From assembly GCA_934373455.1 (NCBI GenBank), contig CAKRON010000001.1:62001-126000 (forward strand): a stretch of DNA of 64,000 nt. Reading direction: 5' to 3'. Of the stretch, positions 16,777 through 25,883 are shown one piece after another (position 1 is the first letter of the stretch; each line of letters begins with the position of its first letter). The position numbers and the translations under genes are program-made. Origin of the DNA: an uncultured Marvinbryantia sp. Lineage in GTDB: Bacteria; Bacillota; Clostridia; Lachnospirales; Lachnospiraceae. The notes beneath the pieces are model-generated. The model saw only the letters and a list, made by a program, of their open reading frames with translations. It ran no database searches and was not told the DNA's origin.

Positions 16777-17790
16777 CTAATTTCGGATCTCCTGTCTCAT
16801 AAATCCAATATAAGATCCTCCAAAAGCTGCCAGCATCAAGGCTACCAGCCCGGTCAAATGCGGCCATACCAGAAGCATACTCTGACCAAAGGACAGATAT
16901 CCGGAAATGGCACCTTCCAACTGCTGCATCGTTACTACGTTCACAGAACGAACTGTCGGATTCATAATCGTAGATACCGCTTCACTATACAGATAGTATG
17001 GGGAAATACGATTCAAACCCAGCTGCAAAGTGTAATTATTCATGGTATTGAGCATTGCCTGGTACTGTGTGGCAATCGGATATACTGCATTGGCTATGAT
17101 ATTTGCCACCATACTCATGAAAATGGTGAAGAAAATCCACAATGCGATCACCGCCATCGCCGATGTTGCGGAATGTCTGCATACAACAGAAAACAAAATC
17201 GACAATCCCAGCCAAAAATCCATATATACTACTGTAAAAATCAAAAATGCCAGAACACGGAACACTTCTTCTGTCTGTGGAATCAGCCCTGTGGACATAA
17301 CACCGACTGCACCTACAAAAATCCCCATGGTAAATACCATAATCATAATCACTGCATTTCCTGCCAGAAACTTTCCGATGATAATAGAATCACGATAAAT
17401 CGGCTGAGCAACCAGACGATTCAATGTTCCATTATTTCTCTCACTGTTAATTGCATCAAAGCCGAGTGTCAGACCTACAAAAGGTCCCATCAAAGCAATA
17501 ATACTCATAAAGGATGGTATGGAATTTCCGCTGGTAGTATAAATCTTCAGAAATACAAAGTTACTGTCCTGAGAAATTGCATCTGATAATCCATTCAAAG
17601 CTCCGTACAGGCTGGCTATACTGGTTCCGAGAATCAGCAGTAAAATGATCATAAAACGCTTGCTGCGCAGATGATCTGCCAGTTCCTTATGATACAGAGC
17701 CATCAATCCAGTATGATTTCCGGACGGTTTTCTCTTTTCTTTCTCCACGGTCAATTTTGTTTTTCCGCTTTTCAATACTGCTGCCGTCAT
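16777..17790 (-). CDS. ABC-2 type transporter permease
   Basis: 337 residues. It has a cytoplasmic N-terminus (SGKTKLTVEKEKRKPSG), a first membrane segment near residues 43-65, an extracytoplasmic domain, and five further membrane segments. FDAINSERNNGTLNRLVAQP is the classic ABC-2 cytoplasmic loop. It overlaps the ATPase stop by four bases (ATGA), so translation is coupled. It is the last gene of a three-gene unit with the ATPase and the NEW3 surface protein. The substrate is unknown. Confidence 0.92.
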   Translation of the reverse strand: MTAAVLKSGKTKLTVEKEKRKPSGNHTGLMALYHKELADHLRSKRFMIILLLILGTSIASLYGALNGLSDAISQDSNFVFLKIYTTSGNSIPSFMSIIALMGPFVGLTLGFDAINSERNNGTLNRLVAQPIYRDSIIIGKFLAGNAVIMIMVFTMGIFVGAVGVMSTGLIPQTEEVFRVLAFLIFTVVYMDFWLGLSILFSVVCRHSATSAMAVIALWIFFTIFMSMVANIIANAVYPIATQYQAMLNTMNNYTLQLGLNRISPYYLYSEAVSTIMNPTVRSVNVVTMQQLEGAISGYLSFGQSMLLVWPHLTGLVALMLAAFGGSYIGFMRQEIRN

Positions 17791-18806
17791 TGTCTGCCAC
17801 CTCCCTTAAACAATTTATTATGCAATTTTCCTTTCTTGGTGGCTTTCATGGCAAGTTTTTCTGCCTCAGCTTCTGCCCGTTCAAAATACATCCGGTAAAT
17901 AGCATCCAGATCGCCGCCTCGCTGATGCAGATGCTGAATTGTGTATCCATGACTACCAAGAAATGTCGTCAACTGTGCTCGGATATCATACTTGGACTCT
18001 ACTACAAACATATTTCCTTCTTTTTGTATACTGGATACACCTGGCTGTCTGCTGATTTCTGCAAGTACTTTATCGTCGCATGGATCTACCTGTAATTCCA
18101 GCGAATATTTTGTATTGTCCTGAACCTGATTGCCCAGATCTTCGATCTCGCCACAGGCAACCAGATTACCATTGACAAAAATTCCTACTCTGTCACAGAT
18201 CTGTTGTACCTGGTACAGTTGATGAGAAGAAATCAGCAGCGTTCTGCCATCTTCCTTAGACATCTGAGTCATCAGTTCCAGCAATTCTCTCATACCTTCC
18301 GGATCCAGTCCCAGTGTCGGCTCATCCATGATAATGATCTCCGGATCCTTCATCAGTACATCTGCGATTCCAAGTCTCTGTTTCATACCTTTCGAGTAAG
18401 TGCCTGCTTTCTTATCTGCCGCCTCTTCCAGTCTGACACGCTTCAGAGCTTCATCACTGCGTTTCTTTATCTCCTCTTCAGACAGTCCGTTTAGCCGTCC
18501 GGTAAATGCCAGGTTCTGTCTGCCGGTAAGATCCTGATAAAATCCAGGATTGTCCGGCAAATATCCTACAATTTTCTTGATACCCAATGCATTTCTGGTA
18601 CAATCCATACCTTCTATCGTTGCAGTACCAGAACTTGGTTCTGTGAGTCCCAGAAGCATCAGAATCGTAGTGGTCTTACCTGCACCATTTGGTCCAAGCA
18701 GCCCAAATATCTCACCTTTTTTGATTGACAGGTTTAACTGATTCACCGCCATCTTCTCTCCATAGCGTTTCGTCAGTCCACTTGTCTGAATAATTACCTC
18801 GCCCAT
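17787..18806 (-). CDS. ABC transporter ATP-binding protein (ABC-2 exporter)
   Basis: 339 residues. Walker A is GPNGAGKTT; the signature is the degenerate YSKGMKQRLG of CcmA/NatA-like ATPases; Walker B is IIIMDEPTLGLD. A C-terminal extension of about 120 residues resembles the DUF4162-like tail of such exporters. It sits 3 bases after the NEW3 protein gene and overlaps the permease gene. This trio (NEW3 protein, ATPase, permease) recurs in Firmicutes; its cargo is not known. Confidence 0.94.
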   Translation of the reverse strand: MGEVIIQTSGLTKRYGEKMAVNQLNLSIKKGEIFGLLGPNGAGKTTTILMLLGLTEPSSGTATIEGMDCTRNALGIKKIVGYLPDNPGFYQDLTGRQNLAFTGRLNGLSEEEIKKRSDEALKRVRLEEAADKKAGTYSKGMKQRLGIADVLMKDPEIIIMDEPTLGLDPEGMRELLELMTQMSKEDGRTLLISSHQLYQVQQICDRVGIFVNGNLVACGEIEDLGNQVQDNTKYSLELQVDPCDDKVLAEISRQPGVSSIQKEGNMFVVESKYDIRAQLTTFLGSHGYTIQHLHQRGGDLDAIYRMYFERAEAEAEKLAMKATKKGKLHNKLFKGGGRQ

Positions 18807-18809
18807 AAC

Positions 18810-20096
18810 TTACCGTCTCCCGTATTTTTTAAATACAAGTCCAAGTCCTGCTGCCAGCACTACAATAATTGCAACTGCTGCCAGTCCCCAGCTGGTACGT
18901 GTCTTTACGGATACGCGCAGACTTGCCGTGGATGTTGCCACATCATTCGCTGCTGTAACAGATGCTACATAGTCACCTGTAATTGCATCGGAATCCGGGG
19001 TAATATATGCAGTTACTTCTTTTGTTGCACCAGCCTCCAGAAGATCAATCGTAGACTCATCAAAGCTGATATCCCAATTGCTTGCTGCGGAAGATGTGAG
19101 ATTCAAATTGGTCAGATCCACATTACCTGTATTTGTAATGGATAACGTCACTGCTTTTTTATCATTCGCATAAGCATCTACACTTAAATTTCCGCTTGGT
19201 GTGGAAACTTCTACGCTATAAGATCCGGTAATTGTAATCTTCAGTTCTTCTGTCAGCTTTTCAGAAGAAGAAATTGCTGAAATCGGAATGGTATAATCTC
19301 CCTGTGTCAGTGTCTCAGGAGGTGTAACAGATACCGTAATACCTTGGCTGGCACCTGCGTCCACATTCAGACTGGCTACTGCGTTACTTTCTCCTGACGG
19401 TGTAAAAGTCACCTGCCATCCTTCCGGAGCTTCTGCTGAAAGACTGTAAGACTGTTCGGTTCCTTTATTATTTACCAGTGTGGTATCAAAGCTGAACGCT
19501 GTACCGGAAGCTGCCTGCTGTTCTGCATACTCTGCTGTAAATGTACTGGCTCCGTTTTCCTCTTCAGATACATTTAAAGTCAATGTCACATCACTGGTCT
19601 GTCCATCATCTGTAACAGCTTCCAGTGTCACATTATAATCTCCTTCTTCTGTTCCTTCCGGTACAGTCAGGCTCAGTGTAGCCAGCCCCTCTGACACTTC
19701 ATCGGAGGACTGAATATGTACTTTATTGATCTGTCCTCCGTTTCCACGGAAATATCCTTCCCATCCATCCGGAAGATCTTTAATGCTCAAAGCTGCATCC
19801 TGACCACTTCCTGTCTGATTAATAAAGTCCAGATCAAATGTAGTAGTCTCTCCCGGCTTTACAGAAATACCCGGATATGCAGTACTCATCTCAAATGCAC
19901 TCGCAGAAGATACTTCTTGTGCATCCGTTGTGTTCTCCGGTGCTGCATATACTGCTGCAGGTGTCACGAGACTAACCATACTCAAAAGTGCTGCAGTCAT
20001 ACCAATGCTCTTCAACTTAGACCGCTTGCTTCTTCCTTTCCCTTTTGTAATGTTCTGATTACTGAAAAACAGTTGTCTCTTTCTCATGATCTGCAT
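18810..20096 (-). CDS. NEW3-domain cell-surface protein linked to an ABC exporter
   Basis: About 428 residues. The preferred ATG at 20096 has GAGG nine bases upstream; another ATG at 20087 and a TTG at 20111 are alternatives. A positively charged N-terminus (KGKGRSKRSKLKS) leads into a hydrophobic segment ending TPAAVYAAPE, a signal sequence. Three Ig-like repeats of the NEW3 (NPCBM-associated) type follow. Each has a motif like KPGETTTFDLDFINQTGSG, and a final membrane helix is followed by KKYGRR. The protein should be anchored outside the cell, possibly binding a glycan. It is the first gene of the exporter operon and probably the accessory partner of the ABC proteins. Confidence 0.85.
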   Translation of the reverse strand: MQIMRKRQLFFSNQNITKGKGRSKRSKLKSIGMTAALLSMVSLVTPAAVYAAPENTTDAQEVSSASAFEMSTAYPGISVKPGETTTFDLDFINQTGSGQDAALSIKDLPDGWEGYFRGNGGQINKVHIQSSDEVSEGLATLSLTVPEGTEEGDYNVTLEAVTDDGQTSDVTLTLNVSEEENGASTFTAEYAEQQAASGTAFSFDTTLVNNKGTEQSYSLSAEAPEGWQVTFTPSGESNAVASLNVDAGASQGITVSVTPPETLTQGDYTIPISAISSSEKLTEELKITITGSYSVEVSTPSGNLSVDAYANDKKAVTLSITNTGNVDLTNLNLTSSAASNWDISFDESTIDLLEAGATKEVTAYITPDSDAITGDYVASVTAANDVATSTASLRVSVKTRTSWGLAAVAIIVVLAAGLGLVFKKYGRR

Positions 20097-20221
20097 GCTC
20101 CTTTTCCTCAATTTATGGGGCTATTCTTTGGCATTCCATCCTGGCATTCACCTGCCCCATTTGCTGACGCTATAGTAAGGCCTGAATTTAAACTAAATTT
20201 AAAGTAATTTGAGTCAAATTT

Positions 20222-20288
20222 TGAACTTCCTGTGAACTTGTGAAAATTCAGTGAACTTTACTGCTTTTTATTATTTTAGTGCTATACT
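20222..20288 (+). promoter_or_regulatory. Direct repeats and -10 element upstream of the orphan regulator
   Basis: TGAACTT occurs at 20222-20228, 20233-20239 and 20252-20258; the first two are exactly 11 bases apart, one helical turn. A TATACT -10 lies at 20283-20288 with no good -35. This is the usual layout of a promoter activated by an OmpR-type regulator, possibly the one encoded downstream. Confidence 0.45.
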
Positions 20289-20316
20289 TTGTTACAGTAT
20301 TTAACAGGAGGCATTT

Positions 20317-20985
20317 ATGTTTTGCATATTAATTGTAGATGATGATAAAAATTCCAGAAGATATTACAGTGCTGTACTTTCTCATTCCGGCTATGAACCC
20401 CTTTGTGCAGATTCTGCCGAGAATGCACTCCATATGCTGGAAGAAAAAAATGCAGATATGTTGCTTGTGGATGCCCTTATGCCCGGAACAGATGGCTTTA
20501 CCTTGACAAAAATGCTCCGGGATTGCGGAAATAATATACCAATCCTGATGATAGCGCCAAAACATATGGCAAAAGATGTGAAAAAAGGATTTCTCATGGG
20601 TGTAGATGACTATATGTCTTGTCCTGTTGATGAAGACGAAATGCTTCTGCGAATCCGCGCGCTTCTGCGCCGGGCAAAAATTGTGTCAGAACATAAATTA
20701 AAAATAGGGGACACAACCCTGGCTTATGATACCCTGACCGTGTCCATCCATGATAAAGAAACGATTCTCCCTCAGAAAGAATTTTATTTGTTATATAAAT
20801 TATTGTCCTATCCAAATCAGATCTTCACAAAAGAACAGCTGATGGAAGACATTTGGGGACCTGATTCAGAATCTACAGAAGCTACCGTTAGTGTACATAT
20901 CGGACGATTGCGAAAACGATTCGCAACCAGCAGGGATTTTTCTATCCAGACCATACGGGGACTGGGGTATAAAGCTTGTATTTAA
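20317..20985 (+). CDS. OmpR-family response regulator with degenerate receiver
   Basis: 222 residues: receiver (1-118) and winged-helix DNA-binding domain (125-222, ending RGLGYKACI). The acidic pocket (Asp8-Asp10) and phospho-acceptor Asp52 are present. The conserved switch Thr/Ser is Ala80 (ILMIAPK), and the conserved Lys of the TKPF loop is Cys102 (DYMSCPV). These changes usually mean the receiver cannot switch normally, so it may act without phosphorylation. It has no co-directional kinase. Its stop codon overlaps that of the convergent histidine kinase within a shared TTAA. An AGGAGG site precedes the ATG. Its targets may include the divergent NEW3/ABC operon and itself. Confidence 0.88.
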   Translation: MFCILIVDDDKNSRRYYSAVLSHSGYEPLCADSAENALHMLEEKNADMLLVDALMPGTDGFTLTKMLRDCGNNIPILMIAPKHMAKDVKKGFLMGVDDYMSCPVDEDEMLLRIRALLRRAKIVSEHKLKIGDTTLAYDTLTVSIHDKETILPQKEFYLLYKLLSYPNQIFTKEQLMEDIWGPDSESTEATVSVHIGRLRKRFATSRDFSIQTIRGLGYKACI

Positions 20986-22292
20986 AAAATTACTTCAATT
21001 CTTGTTCCGGTTCCTAACTGGCTGTTCATTTTCAGTTTAGCTCCGTGACACTGCACCACATGCTTTACAATTGCAAGTCCCAACCCTGTTCCTCCCGTAG
21101 ATTTGGAACGGCTTTTATCTACCCGGTAAAACCTCTCAAACACTCGCTCCTGATCCGCATGGGAAATACCTATTCCGGTATCTTCCACCGTCAGACTGAC
21201 ATGCTCCTCTTCCCGGTTCACCGATACTACCACATTTCCATATGGACGATTATAACGTATCGCATTGCTGATCAGATTATAGAGCAATTCTTCCATCATC
21301 TCTTTATTCGCCTGCATTCTGGTTGCTTTTCCAGTCAGCATTAAGGTTACATTCTGTTTTTCTGCATTGACTTGCAGCATATTGACGCATTTTTCAGCCA
21401 GTTCGTAAAGATCCACATTCTCCATCGGCACTTCCGTTGTAGCATCCAGTTCCGAAAGACGAAGAATATCATTAATTAAGGTCAAAAGGCGCTTGGAACT
21501 TTTTGATATTTCTCCTGCGAAGCGTGTCGTGTCATCGCCAGTCGTCATTCCACTGGCAATTAATTCCGCATAACCGGAAATTGCCGTCAGCGGTGTCTTT
21601 AATTCATGGGATACATTCGCAGTAAATTCCTGCCTCATCTGAGAGCTCTTTACAATATCTTTATGCTGTTTTCGGATTGTTTCCATAAATGGTTCCAGCT
21701 CCCGATAAACAACCTCCACATTTTCATCATCCATATGAGATGCCATATGTTCAATCGGTGTCAGTATACTTGTGGTAAGAAAATGTGTCAGTATGACACT
21801 GACCAGAATCATTGCTACCGACATAATTCCAACTGGTAACGCCAGGGCGCTTAGCATACTCCATGCATTTCCGGCTTCTTTCGCCACACGAAGCACCTGC
21901 CCATTATCCAGACGAAGTGCGAAATAAAATGTTGTCTTATTCATCGTAGCGGAGCGACGCATAATCTCGCCTTCTCCATTTCGAAAAGCTTCCTGAATCT
22001 CAGGTCTTTGACCATGATTATCCAGTTCTCCTATACTGGCATTTGTGTCAAATGCCACCGTACCATCTGTGTCAATCACGGTAATACGTACATTATCTAC
22101 CGCCTTCATGGTATAATCCGCTTTCGGATTATCAAATATCCCTGTATTTTTCAATTCATAAGCACAGATGCGCAAATTCTCCCGCACCTCTTTCTGAAAC
22201 AGTTCTGAATACACCGTTACAGACAAAATTACTGTAAAAATAATTGCCACCATAGTAATGATGGCAAATTGAATATTAATTTTCTTTTTCAT
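20982..22292 (-). CDS. phoR: PhoR-like sensor histidine kinase
   Basis: 436 residues. It has an N-terminal membrane helix, an extracytoplasmic sensor region of about 120 residues, a second helix near residue 160, and a HAMP-like linker. HisKA follows (FTANVSHELKTPLTAISGY; His is the phosphorylation site). The ATPase domain has N-box NLISNAIRYN, G1 EDTGIGIS and G2 GGTGLGLAIVKH. It overlaps the PhoB-like gene by four bases and belongs to the same operon, so the two form a two-component system. Linkage to a Na/Pi cotransporter and Pho-box-like repeats suggests phosphate sensing. The symbol is assigned from that context. Confidence 0.88.
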   Translation of the reverse strand: MKKKINIQFAIITMVAIIFTVILSVTVYSELFQKEVRENLRICAYELKNTGIFDNPKADYTMKAVDNVRITVIDTDGTVAFDTNASIGELDNHGQRPEIQEAFRNGEGEIMRRSATMNKTTFYFALRLDNGQVLRVAKEAGNAWSMLSALALPVGIMSVAMILVSVILTHFLTTSILTPIEHMASHMDDENVEVVYRELEPFMETIRKQHKDIVKSSQMRQEFTANVSHELKTPLTAISGYAELIASGMTTGDDTTRFAGEISKSSKRLLTLINDILRLSELDATTEVPMENVDLYELAEKCVNMLQVNAEKQNVTLMLTGKATRMQANKEMMEELLYNLISNAIRYNRPYGNVVVSVNREEEHVSLTVEDTGIGISHADQERVFERFYRVDKSRSKSTGGTGLGLAIVKHVVQCHGAKLKMNSQLGTGTRIEVIF

Positions 22293-22960
22293 TCGATTCG
22301 ATACCCCACATTTCGCACAGTTTTAATATGCTTTCCTGCGTCTCCCAGCTTTTGCCGCAGGGTCTTAATGTGCATATCCAGTGTACGGGATTCCCCTTCA
22401 AAATCAATCCCCCACACTTTCTCCATAATATTTTCTCTGGTCATAACAATTCCTGCATTCTGCAAAAATAACTTCAACAATTCAAATTCTTTGTAAGTCA
22501 GCTCGCAGATCTCGCCATCCAGAGTCACCTGACGTTTCTCACAGTCTAAAGTAATATTCTGGAATACCAGCTGTTTTTCCTCTTCATCCTGGTTGATTCG
22601 GCGTAAAATTGCTTTCACTCTGGAAATCAGCTCCATAATTCCAAAAGGCTTGGTAATATAATCATCGGCTCCATTGTCCAGCCCCTTCACTTTATCAATT
22701 TCTGTCGACTTGGCAGTTACCATAATGACCGGAACCCTCTTCGTATCAGGATTTCTCCGCATTTTTTTCAGTACTTCAATGCCGTCACTATCCGGAAGCA
22801 TCACATCCAATAACACCAGATCCGGCTTTCGCTCCTGTATCCTGTTCCAAAAGCTCTTTGCATTTTCAAAAGAATCTACATGATAACCACTATTCTTTAA
22901 TGCATAGCTTTCGATTTCGCTGATATTTTTGTCATCTTCTACAATGTATATAACTGCCAT
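22289..22960 (-). CDS. phoB: PhoB/PhoP-like response regulator
   Basis: 223 residues. The canonical receiver has acidic pocket EDDKN, phospho-acceptor Asp in LVLLDVMLPDSDG, Thr in VTAKS, and Lys in DYITKPF. The winged-helix domain ends with TVRNVGYRIE. Unlike the orphan regulator nearby, all switch residues are intact. It follows the Na/Pi cotransporter gene by 15 bases with a GGGGGAAAG ribosome site and is coupled to the kinase by a four-base overlap. It is the likely binder of the TTTACA repeats upstream of the operon. Confidence 0.88.
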   Translation of the reverse strand: MAVIYIVEDDKNISEIESYALKNSGYHVDSFENAKSFWNRIQERKPDLVLLDVMLPDSDGIEVLKKMRRNPDTKRVPVIMVTAKSTEIDKVKGLDNGADDYITKPFGIMELISRVKAILRRINQDEEEKQLVFQNITLDCEKRQVTLDGEICELTYKEFELLKLFLQNAGIVMTRENIMEKVWGIDFEGESRTLDMHIKTLRQKLGDAGKHIKTVRNVGYRIE

Positions 22961-22975
22961 TTTTCTTTCCCCCGA

Positions 22976-24733
22976 CTATGGAAGCACATATTGTTTTCTG
23001 AATATTTCCCTCTGCTGTCTGAAATCTTCATGATCGCGAATCTCCGTAGAATAGGCATGTGGATCGTACTCACTTTCATGCATCTGCACCTGATAAGCAG
23101 AGATATTGGAGCAATGATCTGATATACGCTCCATATCTGTACAGATATCAGAAAGAATAAATCCCAGCTTGATCGTACACTGCCCATCCTGAAGTCTTCG
23201 TATATGGCGATTTCTCACCTGAATATTAATATCATCTATGACATCTTCCAGTGGTTCCACTTTCTTTGCTTCTTTTATATTATCTGTCACAAATGCTGAA
23301 AATGCAATATCTACGATTTCTTTTACGGAAGCTCTGAAAACAGATACTTCACCCTCTGCTTTTTCTGAAAAATGCAGATCTTTTTCCTGCATTTCCTTTG
23401 CAGCGCGCATCAGACTGACTGCATGATCTGAAATCCGTTCAAAATCTCCGATACAGTGAAGAAGCATAGTCAGACTTCTGCTGTCTGTGTCCGACAGATT
23501 TTTGCTGCTTAACTGAACCAGATAAGAACCGATTTTATCTTCATACTGATCCACAGTTTCTTCCAGCTTTACAATCTGTTCTGCTTTCTGTTTGTCATAC
23601 TCTTCAAACAGATCCATTGCTGATAACAGAGATTCCCTTGACAGATATGCCATACGTTTCGCTGCCACATAAGAATATTCTGCAGCCAGCGCAGGTCTTT
23701 CCAGGAATCGTTCGTCCAATACCGGGATCTGCATCTCGTGAGATTTTTCTTTATCTTCATGTTTTCCAACCGTCAGCTGTGCCAGTTTTACCAGCTGATT
23801 GCCAAATGGAAGTAACAGTGCGGTTGTAAAGATATTAAATATACTATGAATGATTGCTATATTAGCAGGTCCGATGGCATCTGTCAGAAAATCAAATCTC
23901 ACAAATGCATTCACAGTATAAAACAACGTCATACAGACCACAGTTCCAATCAGGTTAAAATACAAATGAATTGCTGCTGCACGTTTGGCATTCTTATTGG
24001 CTCCGATCGCCGACATAATTGCAGTAATACAAGTACCGATATTCTGTCCCATAATAATCGGAATAGCAAGTCCATACGTTACATTTCCAGTTGCACAAAG
24101 TGCCTGCAGGATACCTACAGATGCCGAAGAACTCTGGATCACCGCAGTAATAATCATACCTGCCAGCACACCAGCCACAGGATTTGCAAATTTCACCAGA
24201 ATTCTGCCAAACTCCGGTACTTCTGCCAACGGTTCTACTGCACTGCTCATGGCAGTCATTCCGGACATCAGAATCGCAAATCCTACCATAATAGTAGCTA
24301 CATTCTTTTTCTTTTCATTCTTAGAGAGCATCAAAATAAAAGCTCCGACAATTGCAAGAAGCGGCGCAAAAGAAGTCGGCTTCAACATTTGTAAAAAGAA
24401 ATTGCTCCCCTCGATTCCTGTTAAACTTAGAATCCAGGAAGTTGCCGTGGTACCAATATTAGCACCCATAATCAAGCCAACAGCCTGACTCAGCTTCATA
24501 ATACCGGCATTTACAAAACCGACTACCATAACCGTTGTTGCTGATGAAGACTGGATGACAGCTGTCACTCCTGCTCCGAGAAGTACCGCTTTCACACGGC
24601 TGTTTGTCAGCTTCTCCAAAATTTTTTCCATTTTACCGCCGGATGCCCGAGACAGACCATCTCCCAATAGTGACATTCCGTACAGGAAAAATGCCAGACC
24701 ACCTAAAAAAGAAATGACAGAAAATATATCCAT
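22976..24733 (-). CDS. Na/phosphate cotransporter family protein with PhoU-like C-terminus
   Basis: 585 residues. Two inverted PF02690-type repeats each carry the QSSSA motif (AVIQSSSATTVM and AVIQSSSASVGIL) within about nine membrane segments over residues 1-320. A cytoplasmic PhoU-like helical domain follows from about residue 350 (AKRMAYLSRESLLSAMDLFEEY, and FERISDHAVSL repeated as MERISDHCSNI). Members import phosphate with sodium or regulate its uptake. It is the first gene of the operon with the PhoB- and PhoR-like genes and lies behind Pho-box-like repeats, so it should be induced in low phosphate. An AAGGAG site supports the start. Confidence 0.92.
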   Translation of the reverse strand: MDIFSVISFLGGLAFFLYGMSLLGDGLSRASGGKMEKILEKLTNSRVKAVLLGAGVTAVIQSSSATTVMVVGFVNAGIMKLSQAVGLIMGANIGTTATSWILSLTGIEGSNFFLQMLKPTSFAPLLAIVGAFILMLSKNEKKKNVATIMVGFAILMSGMTAMSSAVEPLAEVPEFGRILVKFANPVAGVLAGMIITAVIQSSSASVGILQALCATGNVTYGLAIPIIMGQNIGTCITAIMSAIGANKNAKRAAAIHLYFNLIGTVVCMTLFYTVNAFVRFDFLTDAIGPANIAIIHSIFNIFTTALLLPFGNQLVKLAQLTVGKHEDKEKSHEMQIPVLDERFLERPALAAEYSYVAAKRMAYLSRESLLSAMDLFEEYDKQKAEQIVKLEETVDQYEDKIGSYLVQLSSKNLSDTDSRSLTMLLHCIGDFERISDHAVSLMRAAKEMQEKDLHFSEKAEGEVSVFRASVKEIVDIAFSAFVTDNIKEAKKVEPLEDVIDDINIQVRNRHIRRLQDGQCTIKLGFILSDICTDMERISDHCSNISAYQVQMHESEYDPHAYSTEIRDHEDFRQQREIFRKQYVLP

Positions 24734-24758
24734 TTCAAAACTCCTTTACATTTCATGT

Positions 24759-24833
24759 TCTATATCCACAGTTAGGTTAACTGTAACATAGCTTTGTAAA
24801 GTCTGTGAGTTTTGTATGTAAAATCTATGTAAA
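24759..24833 (-). promoter_or_regulatory. Pho-type promoter with TTTACA direct repeats
   Basis: On the minus strand TTTACA occurs at 24828-24833, 24817-24822 and 24795-24800 (spacings 11 and 22 bases). GTTACA at 24782-24787 serves as -35, exactly 17 bases before TATAGA (24759-24764). TT(A/C/T)ACA repeats at 11-base intervals are the known PhoP box of Bacillus subtilis. The operon encodes a phosphate transporter and two-component system. Confidence 0.7.
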
Positions 24834-24922
24834 GTATTTCACTACTTTTTGATATCTTCTAAAAAAAGGAGAAACTCACTTTCCAGACTGACATCAGAGG
24901 TATCACTTTATAATGCACTGTA

Positions 24923-25075
24923 CTAATCGTCTGCGATATTCTCGTAAACTTCCAGCGCATATGTTCCATCGCCTCCTGTCAGTGGAAGTACCGTTTCTCC
25001 ATCTTCCCCTGTTATAAAATACTTATATACTATTCCATCCTGTGCTGACCAGCAGCAGTACCAATGTTAACAGTG
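24923..25075 (-). pseudogene. Gene remnant overlapping the 3' end of rsmI
   Basis: In a frame different from rsmI, the sequence encodes SAQDGIVYKYFITGEDGETV, then a block ending GGDGTYALEVYENIADD, then a stop. The pattern resembles the N-terminal beta domain of Lachnospiraceae secreted transglutaminase-like proteins, from memory. There is no start codon of its own. The remaining gap to 24758 contains only the Pho-type promoter. Confidence 0.4.
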
Positions 25076-25883
25076 CCTGGTAAATCACTCTCTTCGGCAC
25101 TCCTCTGTCTTTTGCAACTTTCTTCATTGCTTCTTTTTTATCAATACCCTGAGATAAATAGTGATCCATGTGTTCTTCCACACTTAATTCTTCCCATTTC
25201 TCTCTGGATTCTTTTTCCATTTCCTGATGACTTTTTCCTTCAATTACAATGACACATTCCCCTTTCGGGTCTGTCTCGCGAAAATGTTCTAAAGCCTCAC
25301 TCAATGTAGTGGTAAAAGCTGTCTCATGTTTCTTTGTCAGTTCTCTGCAGATCGTTGCTCTGCGGTCTCCCAGCGTATTCAGCAATTCTTCCAATGTACG
25401 CACCAGTCTGTGAGGTGCTTCATATATAATCATAGTTCTGGATTCTTGCTTCAGTTCTTCCAGAATCACCTGTTTCTCTTTCTTATCTGGCGGAAGAAAT
25501 GCTTCAAAACAAAATCTTCTGGTAGACAGTCCGGAAAGTGTCAGTGCTGTAATGCAGGCCGCTGCCCCCGGAAGGGATGTTACTTCAATTCCCGCCTCAT
25601 AACACAGGCGAACCAGATCTTCCCCCGGATCGGAAATTCCCGGCGTACCGGCATCTGTAATCAATGCTACATTCTTTCCTTCCTTCATCTGTTCGATCAG
25701 ATAATAAGCTTTCTCTATACGGTTATACTCATGATAACTGGTCATGGGTGTCTTAATTTCAAAATGATTCAACAGTTTGATACTATTACGGGTATCCTCT
25801 GCTGCAATCAAATCCACTTCTTTCAAGGTACGCAGCACACGCAAGGTAATATCTTCCAGATTACCAATCGGTGTTGCACACAA
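25023..25883 (-). CDS. rsmI: 16S rRNA (cytidine-1402 2'-O)-methyltransferase
   Basis: 286 residues from a TTG start. Conserved RsmI blocks are ATPIGNLEDITLR, AAEDTRNSIKLL, ALITDAGTPGISDPGE, SLPGAAACITALTLSGL and YEAPHRLVRTLEE. The enzyme uses SAM to methylate the ribose of C1402 in the decoding centre. The conserved N-terminus (KLYLCATP) extends four codons further, but upstream there is no ATG, GTG or TTG. An ACG sits where Met is expected (25899-25901) after GGGAGG; TTG at 25883 follows AGGGA and would trim strand one. The C-terminus after VYQALL-like residues (LTLVLLLVSTGWNSI) looks like unrelated sequence joined to the gene. Confidence 0.9.
   Translation of the reverse strand: MCATPIGNLEDITLRVLRTLKEVDLIAAEDTRNSIKLLNHFEIKTPMTSYHEYNRIEKAYYLIEQMKEGKNVALITDAGTPGISDPGEDLVRLCYEAGIEVTSLPGAAACITALTLSGLSTRRFCFEAFLPPDKKEKQVILEELKQESRTMIIYEAPHRLVRTLEELLNTLGDRRATICRELTKKHETAFTTTLSEALEHFRETDPKGECVIVIEGKSHQEMEKESREKWEELSVEEHMDHYLSQGIDKKEAMKKVAKDRGVPKRVIYQALLTLVLLLVSTGWNSI

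Noticed and set aside
16762-17586. Long plus-strand frame (about 270 codons) rich in His, Cys and Asn.
   Set aside because: It is the antisense of the ABC-2 permease gene; composition is typical of a shadow frame.
23846-24394. Plus-strand frame rich in His, Ser and Cys.
   Set aside because: Shadow of the Na/Pi cotransporter gene; no start signals.
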